From Coriobacteriaceae bacterium (GTDB lineage: Bacteria; Actinomycetota; Coriobacteriia; Coriobacteriales; Coriobacteriaceae), in contig CP107217.1 of assembly GCA_025757745.1 (NCBI GenBank), positions 1,302,001-1,366,000 on the forward strand: a DNA stretch of 64,000 bases. The letters are read 5' to 3'. The notes below the pieces were generated by a model, which did not search any database, was not told the DNA's origin, and saw only the letters and a program-made list of their open reading frames with translations. Shown here in pieces: positions 34,088-43,521 of this stretch. Position numbers and translations under genes: made by a program. The stretch's first letter is position 1; each line of letters starts with the position of its first letter.

Positions 34088-35050
34088 TCACGATTTTCTC
34101 AAGATGTTCGTAATCCAGAGCAAAAGCGCGGTCTGGGAATCAGCCGAACCCTTGAGCGCGAGCTCCACATCGACGGCACCCTCGAGCGCAGCGACAAGCT
34201 CCGCCATCGAAAAGCGGCGTGCCCAGGTAAAGTGATTTTTGACCTGCCAGGCCTGAAGCTTAAGCGTCGCGGCAAGCTCACGACCCTGCCCACGCGCATC
34301 GAGCGCCTTGGCAACGATAAGCTCGCGAATGCGCCCGCACAGCAATGTGTAAGTCCACACGTAGCTCTTGGCGGGCAGTAGATTGAAGAGCTCAAGCGAG
34401 CGGCGCATGTCACGGGCCGAGACCGCATTGAGAAAGTCCCAGGGCTGGACTTCGGCCGTACGCACGATCCAACGCTCCACGTCGGCAAGTTCAATCTGGG
34501 GTGCCTCGACCATCTGGGCGAGCTTTGCCAAGTCGTTATCGAGCATGCGAGTGTTCTCGCCCGAGCGGGAAACGAGCTCCTCGGCAGCCGCCGTCGAAAT
34601 GGACTTTCCGTGCTGCGTCGCCATCTGCTGCACGCGGCGCGGGAGCTCCCAGCGCTTGGTGCCCGAACAGTCGATCACGGCCTTCTTGTCAATCTTGGCG
34701 ATTGCCTTGTACAGGCGCGTGTTCTTGGCAAGCGAATCGGCGATTATGAGGCAAACCGTCGTGGGGCTGGGACTCGCCAGATACTCGACAAGCGGCTCGG
34801 AAATCGCTTTGGCGAGTTTTGAGCAGCCGTCAAGGATTACCAGGCGAAACTCGCTGCCCATGGGAAAGGTGTTGAGCGATCCGATAATCGACTCGATATC
34901 GGGGTCTTTGGTCATATCGCGCTCGTCGAGGTTGAACTCGACCATGCCCGTCTTTTCCAGACGCGCCTTCATACGCGAGACGGCGTGGTCGCGTTTGACT
35001 CCGTCGGTACCGACAATCAGATATGCCGGCAGCAGACCGGTTTCGGACAT
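34088..35050 (-). CDS. holA: DNA polymerase III subunit delta
   Basis: Clamp-loader subunit that opens the beta clamp. About 320 residues. Family features: PAYLIVGTDGVKRDHAVSRM at the N terminus, FNLDERDMTKDPDIESIIGSLNTFPM, LVILDGCSKLAKA, and a helical C-terminal region with SGENTRMLDNDLAKLA. The ATG at 35050 has GGGAGGGGA six bases upstream. Situated between comEC and rpsT, the standard comEA-comEC-holA-rpsT order of gram-positive bacteria. Confidence 0.92.
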   Translation of the reverse strand: MSETGLLPAYLIVGTDGVKRDHAVSRMKARLEKTGMVEFNLDERDMTKDPDIESIIGSLNTFPMGSEFRLVILDGCSKLAKAISEPLVEYLASPSPTTVCLIIADSLAKNTRLYKAIAKIDKKAVIDCSGTKRWELPRRVQQMATQHGKSISTAAAEELVSRSGENTRMLDNDLAKLAQMVEAPQIELADVERWIVRTAEVQPWDFLNAVSARDMRRSLELFNLLPAKSYVWTYTLLCGRIRELIVAKALDARGQGRELAATLKLQAWQVKNHFTWARRFSMAELVAALEGAVDVELALKGSADSQTALLLWITNILRKS

Positions 35051-35128
35051 CGCGCTCCCCTCCCGCAGGCTCTCGTGTTCGTACCGTGCCATTCTAGCCC
35101 ACGGGCTTATCCCGCGCCAACGGCAGCA

Positions 35129-37432
35129 TCACGGTCGCTGGCATCGCATGGCAAATCCGGTTACGGTCGGCGAGACGGTGATGTCTCCTTGTTCGATGGT
35201 GCATGCGAACGCGCCGCCCGCATCGCGAACGGCATCGATGCAGGCATCGGATGGATGGCCGTAGCGGTTGCCCTCGCCCGCACTCGCGATAGAGAGCTCG
35301 GGCTTAAGCGTTTCCAGCAGGTCTGTGTCGACAGAAACTTTTGAGCCGTGATGCCCCAGCTTGAGCACATCGATATCGCCCACCTCCTGTACAAACTCGC
35401 GCTCCTGATCGAGCTCGGCATCACCAGTGAGGAGCATACGCAGACTCTTACCTTCCTGAGCATAGGAGAGCAGCAAGACAAGCGAGTCCTCATTGCCCTC
35501 ACCATCCACCGTGTCAAACGGCCACATCACACGAGCCCGAAATGCGCCGATATCGACCGCGTCTCCGCGGGCTACCTGCCGATACGTTACGCCGGGGCGA
35601 TTCAGGACCTCAACAGGCGCGCCGTCCAGTGCATCGGCCGCGACCGCAATGGTTCCAACCGAAAACTGATCGAGTACGTCGGGAAGACCACCCCAATGAT
35701 CTTCATCCCAATGCGTCACGAAGACGGCATCGATATGGTGAACGTTATTGCGAACCAACGCCGACACCACGCGCTCATCGAGCCCACAGTCGACAAGCGC
35801 CACGGCGCTACCCTGACGAACCAGAATCGCATCGGCTTGGCCGACATCGAGGACTGTTACCGAAGGCGGCGCACATCGATCCCAATAGACATACGGAACA
35901 GCCGCCGCAAGCATCAAACACAGCAGCCCCACTGCCATGGGCCGCGCGCGGGGACGTGGCCACCAGACCAAGAGGACCGCCAGCGCAAACGGCACCACGT
36001 ATACCAAGGGCGCATCGGGCGGCACGCTTACGGATGCGCCCGGAACGGCAGCAAAGAGCTGCTCAAAGAACAGGGCGCAGCGAGCGACAATCATGGGCCC
36101 CACGAGCGCCCCGTGACGCAACAGCGGCACAAGCGAGCAGGGCACCAGCACAACCGATATAGCAAGCAGTACGCTTATCACCGGACCGATCACGGCATTT
36201 GCAAGCGGGGCAATGAGCGAAAACGTCCCGAATGCGGGAATGGTTACAGGAAGTGTCGCGAGTTGTGAGCACATCGTGACGGACAAAATACCGGCAACCC
36301 CCGATGGCACGCTCAGCTCGCACAAGGCGTAGGTAGCGTAGGGGCAAAAACAAAGGATGGCAAAAACACTGGCGCACGATAGTTGAAAACCCATCTCGAA
36401 CAATACCGTCGGGCGCAGCAACACAAAGATTGCCATGGTGACAAACAGAGCCGAGAGGCCATGCCGACGACGTCCGGCGCCGTTGGCGACAAGCGTCGCC
36501 GCCACCATACAGCACGCGCGCACGGCCGAGGGCGAAGCGCCAGTAAAAACGGCATAGGCAGCGAGGGCCAGCACCAACAGCCCCCGCTGAAACCCACGAG
36601 AGAGACGCGTCTTTTGCAGGGCACTCTCAATCACAAACCCCACGATGGCAAGATGACTGCCCGAAACGGCGATGAGATGTGCGGTGCCCGTTACCGAAAA
36701 CCATTCGCCCGCAGGCTGGGCGCGCAGCTCGGACGAGCGCCCACAGACAACGCCGGCGATGAGCGAGCGCGCTGGGTCGGTCGCGGGCGCGATAACGGCA
36801 AGGAGCTCGTTTCGAAGCCAAGACAACGGGCCTGGAGGGCCCTCGTCGATCGATACCAACCGGACGACTTTAACCTTTCGAAGCTCGCCCCGAAGCACGC
36901 GTGAGCGCCCATACGCATCATTCTCAAAGCGCGAAATTCGACCGATAGCACGTACATGCGAACCGGCGCCAAGCTCACGATCACACGACAGCCGTACCTG
37001 ACCCAAACGCTTTTCGCCCGCATACGCATCACAGGTATAGGAGTACGCACCGTCATTGATGGACGGGTCGCCACACACAACAAACTCGAGACTGCTCGCA
37101 GCCCGATTATCCAACGCCCTCGAAGCGCGCAGCGCCCCTATCGCCCAACCCGCGGACACTACCGCTCCCGCCACGAGGCCGAGGGCCGCGGCATACAGCC
37201 ATCGCCTCCACCGCACAAGGCGCATGCAGGACCGAGCCAATACGATGCACCCTGCTGCCGCAACGGGAATGGCCATAAGCAATGTGACGGGCGCCGCCCG
37301 CTCTCCCAGCAGCGCATCGGCCGCCATGTTAAGCACTAACCCACAGCTCGCACACAAGCCGGCACAAAGGGCTATCGTCCACGGCATCAATGGGCGCGGT
37401 GGCATCACATGCTCGCGCTCGGTCGCACTCAT
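35129..37432 (-). CDS. comEC: DNA internalisation-related competence protein ComEC/Rec2
   Basis: Polytopic membrane channel that brings single-stranded DNA into the cytoplasm during transformation. About 767 residues. N-terminal DUF4131-type OB region, a Competence domain with about ten hydrophobic segments (ISVTGTAHLIAVSGSHLAIVG near 245), and a C-terminal metallo-beta-lactamase domain with VFVTHWDEDHWGGLPDV near 565 and KLGHHGSKVS. All three domains are intact. ATGA overlap with the comEA stop shows translational coupling. Confidence 0.93.
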   Translation of the reverse strand: MSATEREHVMPPRPLMPWTIALCAGLCASCGLVLNMAADALLGERAAPVTLLMAIPVAAAGCIVLARSCMRLVRWRRWLYAAALGLVAGAVVSAGWAIGALRASRALDNRAASSLEFVVCGDPSINDGAYSYTCDAYAGEKRLGQVRLSCDRELGAGSHVRAIGRISRFENDAYGRSRVLRGELRKVKVVRLVSIDEGPPGPLSWLRNELLAVIAPATDPARSLIAGVVCGRSSELRAQPAGEWFSVTGTAHLIAVSGSHLAIVGFVIESALQKTRLSRGFQRGLLVLALAAYAVFTGASPSAVRACCMVAATLVANGAGRRRHGLSALFVTMAIFVLLRPTVLFEMGFQLSCASVFAILCFCPYATYALCELSVPSGVAGILSVTMCSQLATLPVTIPAFGTFSLIAPLANAVIGPVISVLLAISVVLVPCSLVPLLRHGALVGPMIVARCALFFEQLFAAVPGASVSVPPDAPLVYVVPFALAVLLVWWPRPRARPMAVGLLCLMLAAAVPYVYWDRCAPPSVTVLDVGQADAILVRQGSAVALVDCGLDERVVSALVRNNVHHIDAVFVTHWDEDHWGGLPDVLDQFSVGTIAVAADALDGAPVEVLNRPGVTYRQVARGDAVDIGAFRARVMWPFDTVDGEGNEDSLVLLLSYAQEGKSLRMLLTGDAELDQEREFVQEVGDIDVLKLGHHGSKVSVDTDLLETLKPELSIASAGEGNRYGHPSDACIDAVRDAGGAFACTIEQGDITVSPTVTGFAMRCQRP

Positions 37433-38139
37433 ACGCAGATGCAATCTTTAATTTTGGCGAGTTTCTTCTCACCGATCCCCGATACGCGCATAAGGTCATC
37501 GACCGAGGCAAAGGCCCCGTTTTGCGTCCGTTCGTCGATAATTGACTGGGCCATAGAAGGCCCGATGCCCGAAAGCGTCTGCAGCTCCGCCGCACTTGCC
37601 GTATTGATATTCACAAGTCCCGACGAAGACCCTGTACCAGGGGTCGTGGAAGCACTGCTTTCGGCGCCGCCGACGGCCGCAGCCGTTTGTTGCTCCCCTA
37701 CCGTCGGCACATAGATCTTTTGACCATCGGTGATCTTGGACGCACGGTTAAGACCCGTCACATCCGCCTCGGCCGTAAGCCCTCCGGCGGCATCAATCGC
37801 CTGGGACACCCGTGCTCCATCTTTGAGCCGGTACACGCCTGGCCTCACAACGGCGCCATCAACATCGACGTACACCTCGGCAGCAGAAGAGCTCTTGGCA
37901 GACGACTCATCAGCATCGTCGGGTGACGCATCCCCGGCCTCGCGCACATCCGAGGCGCTCGCCTCATCACTACGCTCAAACGACACGCCGCTGGAGCGGC
38001 TACTAAAACTTGCCATCGCCAAGCCGCTCGCGGCGGCAATGGCAACCAGAATCGCCACGACCACCGCCTTATGGCCGAGCAGCTTTTCTGCCAAGCGATC
38101 CATCCGTTTAACCCGTTCGTGTTGCTCGCGCTGCGCCAT
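37429..38139 (-). CDS. comEA: Competence DNA-binding protein ComEA
   Basis: Membrane-anchored extracellular DNA receptor. About 236 residues: an N-terminal transmembrane helix (AVVVAILVAIAAASGLAMA, about 25-45), a Ser/Asp-rich spacer, an SLBB domain (VYVDVDGAVVRPGVYRLKDG, about 95-155) and a helix-hairpin-helix DNA-binding domain (VNINTASAAELQTLSGIGPS and VSGIGEKKLAKIK, about 180-233). ATG at 38139 with GGGAGG seven bases upstream. Overlaps comEC by 4 bp. Confidence 0.93.
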   Translation of the reverse strand: MAQREQHERVKRMDRLAEKLLGHKAVVVAILVAIAAASGLAMASFSSRSSGVSFERSDEASASDVREAGDASPDDADESSAKSSSAAEVYVDVDGAVVRPGVYRLKDGARVSQAIDAAGGLTAEADVTGLNRASKITDGQKIYVPTVGEQQTAAAVGGAESSASTTPGTGSSSGLVNINTASAAELQTLSGIGPSMAQSIIDERTQNGAFASVDDLMRVSGIGEKKLAKIKDCICV

Positions 38140-38309
38140 AGCAAACACCTCCCAACACCATCGTGTCAGGAAACGAGCGCTGCAGCCTCCACATGCCCAC
38201 ACCGGCTATCACGGTCAAACCAAAAGCTGACCAAAACCTTGCGAAAAAATGTCCATTAATTCAGGCACACGTCGATAAATGAACCGTTTATCGCCAAAAG
38301 TCCAGATAG

Positions 38310-38343
38310 AAAAAGACCGACGATGCAAAATCACCGCCGGTCT
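38310..38343 (-). terminator. thiI terminator
   Basis: On the minus strand AGACCGGCG and CGTCGGTCT form a 9-bp stem (one G-U) followed by TTTTTCTA, 11 bp past the thiI stop. It closes the rpoZ-thiI end of the gmk run before comEA. Confidence 0.85.
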
Positions 38344-38353
38344 ATACACAACA

Positions 38354-39598
38354 TTATTCGTGATCTTGGTAAATCTCACGTGGAGCGAGCTCGGAATGTT
38401 TGCGTTTTAAGGTCTTAGGGGCCTTATACGTGTTGCTGGAGAAGTCGATGTACTCGGTCTGCTTAAGCAGGCGCTCGATCATCTCCTCGTGGTCGAACAG
38501 CTCCCAGGCCTCGTGCACGGCATCGAGTTTGGCGTGTGTCTCGGGACGACGCGGCATAAACAGCGTGCAGCAGTCGGGAGCAGCCTCGGTCGAGATACCG
38601 AACGTACCGATCTCCTCAGCGCGTGCAATGATCTCCTGCTTGTCCGAACCGATCAGCGGGCGGAACACGGGGATCTTGACGGCCTCGTTGACGGCCATAA
38701 TGTTCTCGAGCGTCTGGGATGCAACCTGACCGAGCGATTCGCCGGTCACGATAGCCTTGGCGCCCTCGATATGCGCAATGCGCTCAGCAACCGAATACAT
38801 AATGCGGCGATACATGATCACCCGCAGGTTGCTGGGGCAGGTCACCGAGATCTCACGCTGGCAATCGCCAAACGGCACCACGTACAGGCGGCCGATCTGG
38901 ACACCCGGCTCAAGCGCACGGATGATGTCCTGCACCAAATACTCGCTCGTATCGGGCGTCTGAGGACGACCGGAGAAATGTACCGGCACGCACACCGCGC
39001 CGCGACGCGCGAGCATCCAGGTCGCCACCGGCGAATCGATACCCGAGGAAAGCAGCGTCACAACCTTGCCGGCAGACCCCACCGGAAGACCACCCACGCC
39101 GCGCTCAGAGCGCGCATACACATAGACGCTACCCTGGACCACCAGCACGTGCACCATCGCGTCGGGATCGTGCATCTGGACCTTTTTATCGGGAAACGCC
39201 TCGCACAGTACCTCGCCGACCTGTCGATTGATATCAATCGAGGTGAGCTCGTAGTCGGTGTTAGAGCGCTTGGCATGCACCTTAAACGACTCGAAGGGAC
39301 CAAATTCGCGCAGCGCCTTCACGGCGGCGGCGCAGTATTCCTGCGGGTCGCGGTTCGTGTGATATGCCAGGGACACGCGGGCAACGCCGGGGACGGTGCG
39401 AATGACGCGCGCCGCCTCGTCGGCCTGATGCTCGTTAAAGGTCACGAGGATATAACCGGAAATTCGAGACACGGCATTCACGGAAAAGGCGGCCAAGGCC
39501 GCCTTGATGTTATCCATGAGGATATGCTCAAAATGTGCGCGGTTCTTGCCCTTCAGTCCAACCTCGTGATAGTGGACCAGGCAGACGCGAGCTGCCAT
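38354..39598 (-). CDS. thiI: tRNA 4-thiouridine synthase ThiI
   Basis: Adenylates and sulfurates U8 of tRNA (s4U) and, in some bacteria, donates sulfur for thiamine. 414 residues: N-terminal ferredoxin-like domain, THUMP domain (about 60-165), and a PP-loop ATPase with LLSSGIDSPVATWML near 183. No rhodanese domain follows, so it is the short type, usually paired with a dedicated cysteine desulfurase; none is seen here. ATG at 39598 directly abuts the rpoZ stop. Confidence 0.94.
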   Translation of the reverse strand: MAARVCLVHYHEVGLKGKNRAHFEHILMDNIKAALAAFSVNAVSRISGYILVTFNEHQADEAARVIRTVPGVARVSLAYHTNRDPQEYCAAAVKALREFGPFESFKVHAKRSNTDYELTSIDINRQVGEVLCEAFPDKKVQMHDPDAMVHVLVVQGSVYVYARSERGVGGLPVGSAGKVVTLLSSGIDSPVATWMLARRGAVCVPVHFSGRPQTPDTSEYLVQDIIRALEPGVQIGRLYVVPFGDCQREISVTCPSNLRVIMYRRIMYSVAERIAHIEGAKAIVTGESLGQVASQTLENIMAVNEAVKIPVFRPLIGSDKQEIIARAEEIGTFGISTEAAPDCCTLFMPRRPETHAKLDAVHEAWELFDHEEMIERLLKQTEYIDFSSNTYKAPKTLKRKHSELAPREIYQDHE

Positions 39599-39880
39599 TT
39601 AGGCTTCAGCGACCTTGTGGCCGAGCGCCTTCTCGTAACGGGCCTCGTCGTAGGAGATATCGCCGTCGACAATCTCGTCCATAGCCATCGAGATGGTATC
39701 GGCACCGGAGAGTGCAATGGTGATGTCGTCGACATCCTGGACGGCGAGCACGCGGTTGTGCTGACCACGCAGCATGCTGTTAATGTCGCAGGCGCGCTTG
39801 GAGGCAAGCGAGGCGAGCAGGAAGCGGTTGTGATCGGTCTTCTCCAGAAGATCGTCAATGCAAGGCTTTACAACGGACAC
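39599..39880 (-). CDS. rpoZ: DNA-directed RNA polymerase subunit omega
   Basis: Small RNA polymerase subunit that aids beta' folding and assembly. 93 residues. SVVKPCIDDLLEKTDHNRFLLASLASKRACDIN holds the conserved R-x-L-x-x-x-x-x-K-R-A pattern of omega. GTG start at 39880, 5 bp after gmk. The mihF-gmk-rpoZ order is characteristic of actinobacteria. Confidence 0.9.
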   Translation of the reverse strand: MSVVKPCIDDLLEKTDHNRFLLASLASKRACDINSMLRGQHNRVLAVQDVDDITIALSGADTISMAMDEIVDGDISYDEARYEKALGHKVAEA

Positions 39881-39885
39881 GGACC

Positions 39886-40455
<570 letters not shown>

Positions 40456-40764
40456 TTATTTGGTCAGCTGCTCGAGGAGCTGCTCGCGCTGACGGACGCC
40501 GAGGCCCTGGACGCGACGGGTAGCGGAGATGCCGAGCTCCTCCATGATCTTGGCGGCCTTAGCCTTGCCATAACCGGGGAGAGACTCGATGAGGGTGGAA
40601 ACCTTCATGCGGGAAGCGATGGGGTCATCGGAGTTGAGCACGGACTCGAGGGACTTCTCGCCCTTCTTGATCTGCTCGCGAAGCTCAGCGCGGGCGTGAC
40701 GTGCGGCGGCAGCCTTCTCAAGAGCCTGCTTGCGCTGCTCGTCGGTAAGCTGAGGGAGTGCCAT
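40456..40764 (-). CDS. mihF: Actinobacterial integration host factor (mIHF)
   Basis: Nucleoid-associated DNA-binding protein specific to actinobacteria, unrelated to the HU-like IHF of proteobacteria. About 102 residues: basic N-terminal helix (ALEKAAAARHARAELREQIKKG) and a helix-two-turn-helix S13-like domain with VSTLIESLPGYGKAKAAKIMEELGI and RRVQGLGVRQREQLLE. ATG at 40764 with GGAGG five bases upstream. Its place between pyrF and gmk-rpoZ matches mycobacterial gene order and is the strongest phylogenetic marker in the window. Confidence 0.94.
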   Translation of the reverse strand: MALPQLTDEQRKQALEKAAAARHARAELREQIKKGEKSLESVLNSDDPIASRMKVSTLIESLPGYGKAKAAKIMEELGISATRRVQGLGVRQREQLLEQLTK

Positions 40765-40866
40765 TCGAACCTCCAAATAGTTGGGTTATATCTGATGCAA
40801 TAATTGGCATTTTAGCACGTCAAACGCACTAAATGCCCAATCGACGGCATCATAGGTTAGACGATA

Positions 40867-40959
40867 CCTGCGAAAAGTGCAATATACGGAGGTCAAAGTT
40901 GAGCCCCTGACCTGCGATTCCACACAAAGGATGGGAAAGTTTTCGCAGGAACAGGGGCT
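40867..40959. repeat. Nested inverted repeats between pyrF and mihF
   Basis: AGCCCCTG (40902-40909) pairs with CAGGGGCT (40952-40959), and inside it CCTGCGA (40911-40917) pairs with TCGCAGG (40943-40949). An alternative partner for the same right arm is CCTGCGAAAA (40867-40876), which pairs perfectly with TTTTCGCAGG (40940-40949). So the region can form two mutually exclusive structures. No gene fits; it could be a repeat-family element or a leader of mihF. Confidence 0.6.
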
Positions 40960-41004
40960 AATTTGTGCTAATGAGACCTAAAAGTGGTGACTTGAGGGAA
41001 TCTT

Positions 41005-41721
41005 TTAGGCGACGTTTTCGACCAGCTCGGCAACGATAGCGTCAAAGGCGGCAACCGGGTCGTCGGCACCGGTGATGGGTCGGCCAACCACGATGTGGCT
41101 CGCACCGCGCTCGATAGCCTGGGAGGGCGTCGCCACGCGGGATTGATCGCCCAAGGCGGCGCCCACCGGACGCACGCCCGGAGTCACGATCAGCGCGTCG
41201 GGACCGAGCAGCTCACGCATGTCATGGGCCTCCATCGGCGAGCACACGATGCCGTCGATGCCGTTGGCCTGGGCAAGCTTTGCCAGGCGGGCGGCCTCCT
41301 CGGCCACGGGCGAATCGACGCCAATCTCGGCCAGCGACTCCTGGTTCATGCTCGTGAGCACGGTAATGGCAACGAGTTTGGCGCGGTCCTCGCGCGCCTC
41401 CTCGGCACCCTCACGGCACGCAGCGAGCATGGCACCAGAACCCAAGCCATGGACCGAGAGCAGGTCGGCACCGGCAAGCGAGGCCGAACGGGCGGCACCG
41501 CGCACCTGATGCGGAATGTCATGGAACTTGAGGTCGAGGAAGACCTTAAAGCCCAGGTCCTTGAACGTCTTGACGATCTCGGGGCCCTCAGCGTAATAGA
41601 GCGTCATGCCGACCTTAAGCCAGGCGGCATGACCAGAAAGCTCGTGGGCGAGCTCGAACGCACGCTCACGGTCGCAGTCGAGAGCGACGATAACGCGGTC
41701 GCGGGCATCGGTCTCTAGCAT
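41005..41721 (-). CDS. pyrF: Orotidine-5'-phosphate decarboxylase
   Basis: Last step of UMP synthesis, OMP to UMP. 238 residues, type 1 family. Active-site region VFLDLKFHDIPHQVRGAA near residue 60 carries the D-x-K-x-x-D signature; VIVALDCDRE near 10 and GVRPVG then VVGRPIT near the end bind phosphate. It overlaps the pyrD end by 7 bp and is the last gene of the pyr operon. Confidence 0.96.
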   Translation of the reverse strand: MLETDARDRVIVALDCDRERAFELAHELSGHAAWLKVGMTLYYAEGPEIVKTFKDLGFKVFLDLKFHDIPHQVRGAARSASLAGADLLSVHGLGSGAMLAACREGAEEAREDRAKLVAITVLTSMNQESLAEIGVDSPVAEEAARLAKLAQANGIDGIVCSPMEAHDMRELLGPDALIVTPGVRPVGAALGDQSRVATPSQAIERGASHIVVGRPITGADDPVAAFDAIVAELVENVA

Positions 41722-42638
41722 TCGAAAGCACCTACCAGCTCGTTGATGTCCTTCACGCCCTGGGACTCGGCCCAGGCCTCGAGCTCGCGCGCAATCTTAA
41801 TCGAAGCGCACGGATCGACGAAGTTGGCCATGCCGACCGATACGCAGGTGGCACCGGCCAGGATAAACTCGGCCGCGTCCTCACCTGTCATGACGCCGCC
41901 GACGCCATTGATGGGGATATCGACAGCCTGGGCGACCTCCCAGACCATGCGCACGGCGATGTGGTGGCACAGCGGGCCCGAAAGGCCACCCTTGGGCTTG
42001 GCCACGCGGGACTTGCGAGTATGAACATCGATGGCCATGCCCTGGATGGAGTTGATGACTGAAAGTCCGTCGGCGCCAGCGGCCTCGAGAGCCTTGGCAA
42101 TCTCGGCAACGTTGACCGGAGCCATCTTTACGAACAGCGGCTTATCGGTTACCTTGCGGCAAGCAGCCATAACGGCAGAGGCGCCCTCGGGCGAGGAACC
42201 CATGGCGGCACCGCCGGCGGCGATATTGGGGCAGCTCACGTTGATCTCGTAGCCGGCAGCCCAGGGGCACAGCTCGACATACATCTCGAGCGCGCGCACA
42301 AACTCGTCAACGGAGTGGCCGGCGACCTGGCAGATGACCTGGCAGCCGTCCTTGGAAAGCTGTTCGAGCCACGGGCCGGACTCACGGGCAAAGGCGGCCA
42401 CACCGGGGTTCTGAAGGCCCACGGAATTGATCATGCCGCCCGGGATCTCGGCCATGCGGGGCGCGGGGTTGCCGGGCCAGGGCTCGGCAGCACAACCCTT
42501 GGTGGTGATGGCGCCCAGCTGGGAGACATCAAAGAAGTTCTGGAACTGCCAACCGTAGCCAAAGGTACCGGCTGCGGTGTTGATGGGGTTCTGCATCTTG
42601 ACGCCGCCGAAATCGACGGCCATGTTCACGGTACCCAC
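41715..42638 (-). CDS. pyrD: Dihydroorotate dehydrogenase, catalytic subunit (class 1B)
   Basis: FMN enzyme that oxidises dihydroorotate to orotate; class 1B forms pass electrons to NAD through PyrK. About 307 residues. NPINTAAGTFGYG near the N terminus, INSVGLQNPGV, the NVSCPNI segment with the catalytic Cys typical of class 1, and VNGVGG-like INGVGGVMTGEDAAEFI near the C terminus. I chose GTG at 42638, overlapping the pyrK stop as TAGTG with a GGTGG site upstream; a GTG (42629) or ATG (42623) just inside are alternatives. Confidence 0.93.
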   Translation of the reverse strand: MGTVNMAVDFGGVKMQNPINTAAGTFGYGWQFQNFFDVSQLGAITTKGCAAEPWPGNPAPRMAEIPGGMINSVGLQNPGVAAFARESGPWLEQLSKDGCQVICQVAGHSVDEFVRALEMYVELCPWAAGYEINVSCPNIAAGGAAMGSSPEGASAVMAACRKVTDKPLFVKMAPVNVAEIAKALEAAGADGLSVINSIQGMAIDVHTRKSRVAKPKGGLSGPLCHHIAVRMVWEVAQAVDIPINGVGGVMTGEDAAEFILAGATCVSVGMANFVDPCASIKIARELEAWAESQGVKDINELVGAFEC

Positions 42639-43429
42639 TAGAAGACCACCACCTTGGAAGCATCGAACACGGGGCCGCACATGCAGGCGCCCTTCATACC
42701 GTCGACCGTCTCGACATTGCAGGTGTTGCAGGCGCCAAAGCCACAGCTCATCATGCGCTCAAGCGACACCTCGCAGTACGCACCGGCCTCGGCGGCAGCG
42801 GCGGCGACCTTCTTCATCATGACAGCGGGGCCACAGCTGGCCACATAGTCGTAGCCGCCCTCGCCGAGCAGCTCAGCTGCCGGGTCGGTGCAAAAACCGT
42901 GCGTGCCCAGCGTGCCATCATCGGTGCACACGTTAACTGTAGCGCCCAGCGCGCGGAACTCATCGATGCCCACGGCCTTGGACGCAGTGCAAAAGCCCAG
43001 GCACACGTCAACGGCCACACCCTGCTCGGCAAGCTTACCGGCAAGGCACAGCACGGGCGGAACACCGATGCCGCCCGCAACGAGTAGTGCCTTCCTGGTG
43101 CCCTCGGGCACAAGCCAGCCGCGGCCGCCAGGGCCCAGCAGATTAGAGGTGGAACCGGGGGCCATCTGCGACAGACGACGGGTGTCGTCGCCCACGACGG
43201 CGTACCACAGCTCGACGGTGCCGGCCTGGGCGTCGGCGCGATAGAAGCTCAGGGGCACGCGAAGCAGCGAGGACGCATCGCCGGGCACGGCAATGTTCAC
43301 AAACTGACCGGGCTTGAGCGCACTTGCAAGCTTGGGGGCCGAGATGACGAGCGAGAAGATGCCGTCGGCGATCTCCTGGTTCGATACGACCTCGAAGTCG
43401 TGCATGCGTGCAGTGGAAGGTGTGGGCAT
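42638..43429 (-). CDS. pyrK: Dihydroorotate dehydrogenase electron transfer subunit
   Basis: FAD and [2Fe-2S] partner of PyrD. 263 residues: FAD-binding barrel with LLRVPLSFYRAD (R-x-P-x-S variant) near 58, NAD-binding domain with LLVAGGIGVPPVLCLA near 115, and a C-terminal cysteine cluster SCGFGACNTCNVE followed by CMCGPVF for the iron-sulfur centre. ATG at 43429 with GGAG five bases upstream. Presence of pyrK shows NAD-linked, anaerobically usable dihydroorotate oxidation. Confidence 0.94.
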   Translation of the reverse strand: MPTPSTARMHDFEVVSNQEIADGIFSLVISAPKLASALKPGQFVNIAVPGDASSLLRVPLSFYRADAQAGTVELWYAVVGDDTRRLSQMAPGSTSNLLGPGGRGWLVPEGTRKALLVAGGIGVPPVLCLAGKLAEQGVAVDVCLGFCTASKAVGIDEFRALGATVNVCTDDGTLGTHGFCTDPAAELLGEGGYDYVASCGPAVMMKKVAAAAAEAGAYCEVSLERMMSCGFGACNTCNVETVDGMKGACMCGPVFDASKVVVF

Positions 43430-43521
43430 AGACGCTCCAATCCCCCATGCGGTTGCATGGTCAAAACGAACAGAAAGCGCGGCACCGCAAGGGCACCGCG
43501 CACAAAAGCGATAAGGCTATG

